Assembly: GCA_963976695.1 (NCBI GenBank)
Contig: CAXBMB010000108.1
Coordinates: forward strand, 1-10,404
Source: CAXBMB01 sp963976695
Lineage (GTDB): Bacteria > Pseudomonadota > Alphaproteobacteria > Kiloniellales > DSM-21159
Reading direction: 5' to 3'
DNA: 10,404 nucleotides
The position numbers and the translations under genes are program-made. Of this stretch, positions 1-5,383 are shown piece after piece; the first letter of the stretch is position 1, and every line of letters starts with the position of its first letter. The notes beneath the pieces are model-generated. The model was not told where the DNA came from, searched no databases, and was given only the letters and a program-made list of their open reading frames with translations.

Positions 1-840
1 GCCGCTGCGGTGCATGCCCAGGATGAACAGGGCGTGGCGGCGCGGCGCGGCGGCGGTACTGGCGGCGACCTTCTTTCGAGCCTTCGACCGAGCCTTCGAC
101 GGGGCTGGCCGCCAGCCGCTGAGATCCCACGCCAAAGCCTTTTCCAGGTCGGCGATCTCGGCGCCGTAGAGCTTTTCGAGCGCCGGCAGAAGTTCCGCGC
201 GCGGGGCCAATTGTTCGCCGGCGAAAACCGGCAGACTAAGCGTCGCGTCGTCTAGGCTGTCGAAATAGTCGGTGGAAATGCCGATATGGGCGGCGCAGGC
301 CTTGAGCAGTGCTCGCGGGTTGTTTTTTAGATCGTCAAAGCGCAGCAGAAGCAGTTGATCGGCGGGAAAGACCTTCCGCCAGGTTTCAATGGCCGAGAGA
401 TAGTCGCCGCGGCTGCGCGACCCCTTGGAATGGAAGTGATCCAGATACCATTGGTTCGACGGCTCGTCCGGCAGGAGCTCCGCCCGGCGCCGGGCCATTT
501 CAGCGGAAGACCAGGCGCGTTCAATCGGGTTGCGCAGAATGTAAATCAAGCGCGCCGCCGGGAAGAGGGCGTAAAGCTCGCGAATTTTTTCCTCGGGGAG
601 ATAGGCATAGGCCGGGGTGATGTCGCCGAACGCGCGGCGATTGCCGCCCTCCGGCGGCGCCGGGTGATCGGTGGTTTGCCGGAAGAGCTCCCGGTACCAC
701 CGGCTTCCCTTGTCGTAGTGCTGATCCCAGAAATGCACTTCCTTTCCACCAGGAAATTTGACCTGGGGGTGTTGGCTTAACTGCTCGTAAAGCCACGTGG
801 TGCCGGCCTTTTGCGCACCAATTCCAATGAAGTTGAGCAT
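1..840 (-). CDS. Sulfotransferase, probable two-domain fusion, cut by the left window edge
   Basis: The frame is open for all 280 codons from the ATG at 840-838 to the window edge, so the gene is partial at its 3' end. Residues 1-240 form a cytosolic PAPS-dependent sulfotransferase domain of the heparan/carbohydrate sulfotransferase type. The 5'-phosphosulfate loop is GAQKAGTTWLY (8-18). The 3'-phosphate motif is ILRNPIERAWS (101-111), with R103 and S111 the expected PAPS contacts. A basic, low-complexity linker (about 247-268, with SKARSKAR) follows. The last residues, LFILGMHRSG (271-280), are a textbook start of a second sulfotransferase domain, whose remainder lies outside the window. No in-frame ATG or GTG occurs between this ATG and the upstream TAA near 1015, which fixes the start, although the ribosome site is weak. 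The gene lies 399 bp downstream of the preceding sulfotransferase, so it may be transcribed separately. The substrate is unknown; a glycan is inferred from the wzm-wzt context. Confidence 0.88.
   Translation of the reverse strand, partial: MLNFIGIGAQKAGTTWLYEQLSQHPQVKFPGGKEVHFWDQHYDKGSRWYRELFRQTTDHPAPPEGGNRRAFGDITPAYAYLPEEKIRELYALFPAARLIYILRNPIERAWSSAEMARRRAELLPDEPSNQWYLDHFHSKGSRSRGDYLSAIETWRKVFPADQLLLLRFDDLKNNPRALLKACAAHIGISTDYFDSLDDATLSLPVFAGEQLAPRAELLPALEKLYGAEIADLEKALAWDLSGWRPAPSKARSKARKKVAASTAAAPRRHALFILGMHRSG
77..100. repeat. Two perfect 12-bp direct repeats in the sulfotransferase linker
   Basis: The 12-mer CGAGCCTTCGAC occurs twice head to tail (77-88 and 89-100). On the coding (minus) strand the copies are in frame and encode SKAR-SKAR in the basic linker between the two sulfotransferase domains. 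The period is a multiple of three, so a gain or loss of copies would change linker length without breaking the frame. Confidence 0.85.
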
Positions 841-1239
841 TTCCGTCTCGAACGGTCTTGGCAGACCACCCGTCCCCCTTATTTCGCGATCCTGGCGTTT
901 GTTTTTCCGGGCTCTGCCCCGCTGGGCCCTTGCCCGGCGTACCCCCGTCCCGCAACAGATAACGCCCTCTCGAGTCGGATCGGTTGAAAGGGCGTCACGA
1001 CGTGATCCCGTTTAAGCCGTGACACCGCCGCCGATCAAGCTGTTAGCGGGTGTTTGACGATGGAACCGAAGCGCCAAGCGCGTCTTTTGCCGTCGCTCAC
1101 CGGTGCGCCTTTTGATTGCAGAGCAGCTTAATGCAAACAAATTGATCACCGGGGGATTAATTTGAACGGCTGTTGCGCCCCGGCAGGAGCCACCTGTTGT
1201 GACCTCCGTGGCGTGGAAAATCAAGGTTGCGCGGCTGGG
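841..1239. other. 399-bp intergenic gap between two sulfotransferase genes
   Basis: No convincing gene is present. The short frames here have poor starts and no recognisable protein features. The gap should hold the 3' end of the preceding transcript and possibly a promoter for the partial sulfotransferase at 840. No hairpin with a T-run was found on the minus strand. The only structured element noticed is an AT-rich imperfect inverted repeat at 1138-1164. Unlike the other gaps in the window, this one shows no clear short tandem repeats. Confidence 0.6.
1138..1164. promoter_or_regulatory. Imperfect inverted repeat, possible operator
   Basis: CAAATTGAT (1138-1146) and ATTAATTTG (1156-1164) are inverted copies matching at 8 of 9 positions around the 9-nt spacer CACCGGGGG. 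The arms are AT-rich against a GC-rich background. There is no GC stem followed by a T-run, so an intrinsic terminator is unlikely; a regulator-binding site is the alternative. It lies about 300 bp upstream of the sulfotransferase starting at 840. Function is inferred from symmetry only. Confidence 0.25.
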
Positions 1240-1983
1240 CTACAGATAGCCGCAGGCCTTGAGATCCTCTTCGATCAAGGCCAGCGCCGCCGCGGGCAAT
1301 TCTGGCGCTTGGGCTTTGTCTCCGATAATACCGTGCTGTTTATAGAAGCTGGGAATTTTGGTGGATTTGAAGCCCTCGAGCATCTGGGGGTCATAGACCA
1401 GCTCGAGAAAGCGGCAGATCTTCTTGAGTTCTTTTTCCGGGGCTTGCAGCAAATCCTCGAAGCGCAACAGGTGGGTTTGCGGCCGTTGGTCGCGCAGATA
1501 GCGATAGCACAGCGCCGAGAAGCGCCAGCGCCAGCAAGCCGCCTCCAGGCTTCGGTTGGCGCGCTGCATCTTCGACAGCACCGCCGCCCGGCCGTCGCGC
1601 AGCACGAAAATCAACTTTCGCCTTTCCACCACTTGATCCAGGAAGGCCTGCAGGGTGGCCAAGGCCCCCTCCTGGCGAGCGAAGTCCTGCTCGGCGGTGC
1701 GAAACAGATGCTCGCTGGTCAGCTTGTTGCCCCAGATTTTCTCTGGATGGCGCCGGGCCTCCTCCCGGCAGGCCGCCAAGAAGGCGGCCATGCGACGATT
1801 GCGCGTCGCCGAACTGCTGGCGCCGCCGTCGCGCGGCCCGGCCAGATGACTGCCGGCAAAGGCCTCGTAGCCCACTTCCAGGCGCGGATGATAATCCAAC
1901 AGACCGGTCAGCAGGCTGGTGCCGCCGCGACCGGCGCCCAGCAGGAAGAATTCAACATCTGGCGTGGACTCAGGAGCGGGCAT
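1240..1983 (-). CDS. Sulfotransferase family protein
   Basis: A PAPS-dependent sulfotransferase of 247 residues, compact for the family. The 5'-phosphosulfate loop is LLGAGRGGTSLLTG (14-27) and the 3'-phosphate motif is FVLRDGRAAVLS (126-137), with R129 and S137 in the expected places. The segment HLLRFEDLL (171-179) is the usual strand before the C-terminal helices. No signal peptide or membrane segment is seen, so it should act in the cytosol, before export. I chose the ATG at 1983-1981: it overlaps the preceding sulfotransferase by 14 nt, as expected for translational coupling, and places the first loop about 15 residues in. The in-frame ATG at 2067 would overlap by nearly 100 nt and add a tail with no family features. 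This is the last gene of the tight wzm-wzt block. The acceptor is not predictable from sequence. Confidence 0.88.
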   Translation of the reverse strand: MPAPESTPDVEFFLLGAGRGGTSLLTGLLDYHPRLEVGYEAFAGSHLAGPRDGGASSSATRNRRMAAFLAACREEARRHPEKIWGNKLTSEHLFRTAEQDFARQEGALATLQAFLDQVVERRKLIFVLRDGRAAVLSKMQRANRSLEAACWRWRFSALCYRYLRDQRPQTHLLRFEDLLQAPEKELKKICRFLELVYDPQMLEGFKSTKIPSFYKQHGIIGDKAQAPELPAAALALIEEDLKACGYL

Positions 1984-2881
1984 GACGTTGATCCGAGAAG
2001 CGGGGGAAATTCGGCCAGTGGCTGGGAACGAAACCCAGGTCAGCCAAGCGGCCAACGTCGGGCGCATAGTAGCGGCTGAGGCTGTCGCGCAGGCTCTCGG
2101 ACAGGTTGATCCGCGGTTGCGTGGGCAGCGTCTTTGTCAGGTTCGCCAGTCCCTGCACCCGCTGATCGGCCGGCGTCTGGCCAACAATATTCATCGCTCC
2201 ATCGAAGCGAAAGCGGCTCTTCGCCCCGACCCAGGCCAGAAGACAGGCCTCCCAACTGTAGCGTCCCTCGTTCCGGATTTGCAGATCCAGGGTTGCCGGC
2301 GGGGCGATGCCCAGGTGCGCAAAGGCGCTATCCACCACGTCCCGCGATTGGCCCAGCCGTTCAAACTCCATCAGGTGGATCTGGTCGCGCGGAAACCGCT
2401 GCAAAAACACGCTGAGGTAATGATGGTAGCGGCCATAGTTGAGGATTTCCTGGTACTTGGGCTCCAGCGCGGGCTGGTTCAGCACCAGACGAAGCCCCTG
2501 TTCCGGATGCAGCGGGGAAATCTGGCCCTGGCGGACGAAATGCAGGTAGGAGGACAGCGCCCGGTCCACCGGATCGCGCAGCACCGCAAGCAGCCTGAGA
2601 TCCGGATTGTAGCGCCAAAGGCGCTCGGGCACCTCGTCGCGGCCCAGGTAACTGGGGTGCTTGATGCCGATCAACTGGCCGGGACGCGCGGCGGCGGTTT
2701 CGTGCTGCAAGGTATGAAAGTCTGGGTAGAAGGGGTCGCGAAAGGCGCGAATCTCCGCTTCCGGCAGGAACAGCGCCGGATGGCTGTCGAGCACGCGCGA
2801 CAGAAAGCTGCTGCCGGCCTTTTGCGCGCCAATAATCACGAAGTCCAATCGGCAGGGCGCTGTTTCGGCGGCGCTGTTCAT
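1970..2881 (-). CDS. Sulfotransferase family protein (heparan N-sulfotransferase-like domain)
   Basis: A 303-residue sulfotransferase. VIIGAQKAGSSFL (15-27) is the 5'-phosphosulfate loop; K21 corresponds to the catalytic lysine of carbohydrate sulfotransferases. AVLRDPVDRALSSYLHF (99-115) is the 3'-phosphate site, with R102 and S110. The pattern resembles NDST and related glycan sulfotransferases, which makes a sugar acceptor likely, though this is family-level inference. The protein looks cytosolic. The start at 2881 is supported by a strong Shine-Dalgarno sequence, GGAGG, on the minus strand at 2895-2891, nine bases before the ATG. An in-frame ATG at 2986 lies well inside wzt and is rejected. 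The gene begins 25 bp after the wzt stop and its end overlaps the next sulfotransferase by 14 nt, so it is almost certainly co-transcribed with the exporter. Confidence 0.9.
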   Translation of the reverse strand: MNSAAETAPCRLDFVIIGAQKAGSSFLSRVLDSHPALFLPEAEIRAFRDPFYPDFHTLQHETAAARPGQLIGIKHPSYLGRDEVPERLWRYNPDLRLLAVLRDPVDRALSSYLHFVRQGQISPLHPEQGLRLVLNQPALEPKYQEILNYGRYHHYLSVFLQRFPRDQIHLMEFERLGQSRDVVDSAFAHLGIAPPATLDLQIRNEGRYSWEACLLAWVGAKSRFRFDGAMNIVGQTPADQRVQGLANLTKTLPTQPRINLSESLRDSLSRYYAPDVGRLADLGFVPSHWPNFPRFSDQRHARS

Positions 2882-2890
2882 CGATGCCGT

Positions 2891-2895
2891 CCTCC
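2891..2895 (-). promoter_or_regulatory. Strong ribosome binding site deciding the sulfotransferase start at 2881
   Basis: GGAGG on the minus strand lies nine bases upstream of the ATG at 2881-2879, in the 25-bp space after the wzt stop codon. It favours this start over the upstream in-frame ATG at 2986. Confidence 0.75.
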
Positions 2896-2906
2896 GAACC
2901 GCCAGG

Positions 2907-4313
2907 TCACGAGTTGACCCGATCGGTGGTTTCGATCTGCGCCGGTCCCTTGATACCGCAGACGCTCTCAAAGGCGAAGTTGACAATGCCGTTGGCCACC
3001 AGGTCCAGTTCCGGCAGGACCGTGAACATCAGGGCGTCGGCGATACGATGCAGAAAAACCAGATCGCCGTCCACAATGGCGGAAACCCCCGCGTTGACGA
3101 AGTAGGTTCCTTCGAGCAGGTAGCAGGTGAATTCATGGCGCGCGGTGGCGGTTTCGCCGGCGTTGATGAAATCAATCGGCCGATTGGCCCGACGGGTCGA
3201 GGCGCCGCCGACATTGATGCCGTCGAGGGTTTTCAGCGCCGTGCCGAAATTCACCACCATGGCCGGCTTGCTGAAGTAGGTCTCGTATTGAATGGCGTAG
3301 CGCTTGCCGTGCTGCAGCACGTTGACCGGCTTTCCCTGCAAGGTGGTTAGCCGCACGTTCTGGATTTCCGCGCCCAGGCTTTCGTAAACCAGCGTGCTTT
3401 CCGGTTTGAGCGCCGGGTCATAGGTCTCGATGCTGCGGTCGATTTCGCCGAGCTGCGCGTCCGCCGTCTCGGAGGTTTCGCTCGGATCCGCCAGCGCCGC
3501 CGCGCCGATGCTCTTGAGCGCCTGGCGGAAGCTGTCGCTGGCTTCCTTCGGGCTGTAAAGCAGTTTGTGGTAGGCCGCCACCACCTGTTTGGGTTCGCCG
3601 ATCAACAGGGATTCACCCTGATCGAGCAGAACCGCGCGGTCGCAGATTTGCAGGATCTGCCGGGCCGAGTGCGAAACGAAAAGAATGGTGGTGCCCTTTT
3701 CGCGCAAGCGGTCGATGCGGGCCAGACACTTGCGCTGGAACGACTCGTCGCCCACCGCCAGGGCCTCGTCGATAATCAGGATATCGGGATCGACGTTGAT
3801 GGACACGGCAAAGGCCAGCCGCACCACCATGCCGGTCGAGTAGGTCTTGACCGGTTGGTCGAGGTAGCGCCCGATGTCAGCGAAGGTCGTGATGTCATCG
3901 AACAGCGCATCCATCTCATCTTTGGAAAAGCCGAGAATGGCGCCGTTCAGATAGACATTTTCCCGCCCGGTAAAGTCATGGTTGAACCCCGTGCCCAGCT
4001 CCAGCAGCGCGGAAACCCGGCCATTGACCTCCACCTGGCCATCGCTCGGCTGCAGGGTGCCGGCGATGATTTGCAGCAAGGTCGACTTGCCGCAGCCGTT
4101 GCGGCCGATGATGCCGACGCTTTCACCGCGCCGCACCTCCAGGGAAATCTTATCCAGCGCCTTGTATTCTTTGTAGTAGCGCTTGCGGCCGCGCACCAGC
4201 ATCTGCTTCAGCCGATCCTGCGGGCGTGAGAAAATCGGATAGCGCTTGCCAAGGTCTTCGATACGAATGGCAGGCTGGGTCTGGTCGGGTTGGACAGCCG
4301 GATCAGAGGACAT
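2907..4313 (-). CDS. wzt: Polysaccharide ABC exporter, ATP-binding protein with C-terminal carbohydrate-binding domain (Wzt)
   Basis: A 468-residue ATPase that powers export of a lipid-linked polysaccharide across the inner membrane with Wzm. The nucleotide-binding domain (about 14-250) has Walker A GRNGCGKST (70-78), the Wzt/TagH-style signature YSTGMVVRLAF (158-168) in place of LSGGQ, Walker B ILIIDEAL (178-185) with E183 catalytic, and the switch histidine H215 in FVSHS. A variable linker (about 255-305) leads to a beta-rich domain (about 310-449) that matches the Wzt C-terminal fold, including GTALKTLDGINVGG (357-370). In characterised systems this domain binds the modified non-reducing end of the glycan and licenses export. 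The ATG lies inside the last codons of wzm (11-nt overlap). Three sulfotransferase genes follow, which suggests a sulfated cargo. Proteins without the extra domain are about 250 residues, so this belongs to the substrate-recognising subtype. Confidence 0.95.
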   Translation of the reverse strand: MSSDPAVQPDQTQPAIRIEDLGKRYPIFSRPQDRLKQMLVRGRKRYYKEYKALDKISLEVRRGESVGIIGRNGCGKSTLLQIIAGTLQPSDGQVEVNGRVSALLELGTGFNHDFTGRENVYLNGAILGFSKDEMDALFDDITTFADIGRYLDQPVKTYSTGMVVRLAFAVSINVDPDILIIDEALAVGDESFQRKCLARIDRLREKGTTILFVSHSARQILQICDRAVLLDQGESLLIGEPKQVVAAYHKLLYSPKEASDSFRQALKSIGAAALADPSETSETADAQLGEIDRSIETYDPALKPESTLVYESLGAEIQNVRLTTLQGKPVNVLQHGKRYAIQYETYFSKPAMVVNFGTALKTLDGINVGGASTRRANRPIDFINAGETATARHEFTCYLLEGTYFVNAGVSAIVDGDLVFLHRIADALMFTVLPELDLVANGIVNFAFESVCGIKGPAQIETTDRVNS

Positions 4314-5160
4314 CGGCGAACCCCCGGCGGGTCAACTTGAACCAGGCAAAGCCCAGGATCATCACCAGCAGCGCGGCGAGCAGGTGCAGGCCCCACGCCG
4401 ACCAGTTGGGTTGCTCCCCCCACATGACCACGGTGCGCGCGGCCTCGACGGTATAGGCGATGGGGCTCACTTGCATGACGAACCGCAGGCTCTCCGGCAC
4501 CCGGTCGACGGGATAGAAGAGCGGGGTCAGGAACATGATCATGGTGACCAGGATGCCAATCAACTGGCCGATGTCCTGCAGATAAACCCCCAATGCGGCG
4601 AGAAACCACACGGCCCCCAGCATGTAGAACACCAGCGGCAGCAGCATCACCGGAAACAGCAAAGCGGTCAGCGGCGGCAGGCCGAGGATGAAAAAGTAGG
4701 CGACGAAAAGCACCGCGCTGCTGATCATGGTGTGAAACAGCGCCACACTCACCAGCACCCACGCGAAGATCTCCAGCGGGAAGACCACCTTCTTTACGTA
4801 GCTGACCCGGCCGCGAATGAGATTGGGGCCGCCTTGCACACAGTCGGCGAAAAACCAGAAACAGATAAGACCGGTGAACAGCACCAGGCTAAACGAACCG
4901 GTGTCCGAGACTGTTTCGTTCCAGCGGACCTGAAAGATGACGCTGAAAATGAAGGTGAACACCGCCAGCAACAGCAGGGGATTGAGGAAAGCCCACAACA
5001 TTCCCAATGCCGAGCCCCGGTAGCGCCCCTGGATTTCCCGCTTGGTCATCTGCCAGGCCAGGCTGCGATGCTTCCAGTAGCAGCTAAAGGGCTCGACCAG
5101 CAGGCGAAGGCCCCTGCCGAGGGGCGAGGGGGGGGCGGTTTGGGTGGATATGGCGGTCAA
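4303..5160 (-). CDS. wzm: Polysaccharide ABC exporter, ABC-2 type permease (Wzm)
   Basis: A 285-residue inner-membrane permease, usual length for the family, which forms the channel partner of Wzt. After a cytosolic N-terminal segment comes the family hallmark REIQGRYRGSALGMLWAFLNP (41-61), the amphipathic interface leading into the first membrane helix. About six hydrophobic segments follow (roughly 57-77, 92-107, 131-158, 163-190, 200-216, 257-275). The motif LIRGRVSYVKKVVFPLEI (114-131) is typical of O-antigen and teichoic-acid exporters. The start is a TTG at 5160-5158 with a good AGGAG at 5172-5168. No alternative start lies upstream before a stop, and the first in-frame ATG (residue 38) would delete conserved N-terminal sequence. 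The end overlaps wzt by 11 nt. It is the first gene of the exporter-sulfotransferase operon. The exported glycan is not encoded in the window. Confidence 0.94.
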   Translation of the reverse strand: MTAISTQTAPPSPLGRGLRLLVEPFSCYWKHRSLAWQMTKREIQGRYRGSALGMLWAFLNPLLLLAVFTFIFSVIFQVRWNETVSDTGSFSLVLFTGLICFWFFADCVQGGPNLIRGRVSYVKKVVFPLEIFAWVLVSVALFHTMISSAVLFVAYFFILGLPPLTALLFPVMLLPLVFYMLGAVWFLAALGVYLQDIGQLIGILVTMIMFLTPLFYPVDRVPESLRFVMQVSPIAYTVEAARTVVMWGEQPNWSAWGLHLLAALLVMILGFAWFKLTRRGFADVL

Positions 5161-5167
5161 TAATCGT

Positions 5168-5172
5168 CTCCT
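5168..5172 (-). promoter_or_regulatory. Ribosome binding site supporting the TTG start of wzm
   Basis: AGGAG on the minus strand, seven bases before the TTG at 5160. It is the main reason to accept a TTG start rather than the internal ATG at residue 38. Confidence 0.7.
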
Positions 5173-5212
5173 GAACCCAACAAATAAGGCACGTTATGGG
5201 GCGCCGAGGGAC

Positions 5213-5283
5213 GGCGGTGGGATGGGCGGTGGTACGGGCGCTGGTGAGTCGGTGGCGGGTCGGCGCTTGGGTGGCGGGCGCGG
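5213..5283 (-). repeat. Degenerate 11-12-bp repeats giving a C-rich, G-poor leader RNA
   Basis: On the plus strand six units can be laid out end to end, for example GGGCGGTGGTAC (5224-5235) and GGGCGCTGGTGA (5236-5247), with decay further along. On the RNA strand reading into wzm this gives about 43 C against 13 G and only 3 U in 71 nt, counted by hand. Such a C-over-G bubble is the composition expected of a Rho-utilisation site. The repeat nature is approximate. Confidence 0.4.
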
Positions 5284-5383
5284 GCCCGACGGCCGTGCGC
5301 CCCTTCCGCCCTAAAAGCCGCGAAGTCCCGTCCTCTATTACCATTGTTGCGACCGCGTTGACCGGTTGCTGCGCCCCCACTGG

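Larger units (their letters stand above)
5161..5383 (-). other. 223-bp leader between the TPR-sulfotransferase gene and wzm
   Basis: Non-coding gap within the minus-strand series. No clear intrinsic terminator follows the TPR-sulfotransferase stop; a GC-rich 6-bp inverted repeat (5276-5281 with 5297-5302) has no T-run after it. No convincing -35/-10 pair was found, so wzm could be read from its own unseen promoter or from the upstream gene. The middle holds a cytosine-rich repeat-like stretch on the transcribed RNA. Confidence 0.5.

Noticed and set aside
521..955. 144-codon minus-strand frame overlapping the partial sulfotransferase
   Set aside because: Different frame from the one that carries both PAPS motifs; its translation is low-complexity and Gly/Pro-rich.
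1012..1224. 70-codon minus-strand frame in the gap between sulfotransferases
   Set aside because: TTG start with no suitable ribosome site and no recognisable features.
1162..2917. Long plus-strand open frames opposite the two sulfotransferases (1162-2079 and 1919-2917)
   Set aside because: They mirror the codon structure of well-supported minus-strand genes in GC-rich DNA and show no domain or motif of their own.
3567..5163. Plus-strand open frames opposite wzt and wzm (3567-4229 and 4246-5163)
   Set aside because: Antisense shadows of clearly identified transporter genes; their translations are rich in Gln, His, Arg and Gly with no family pattern.
5276..5302. GC-rich inverted repeat as terminator of the TPR-sulfotransferase
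   Set aside because: Only a 6-bp perfect stem with a 15-nt loop and no T-run after it on the minus strand.
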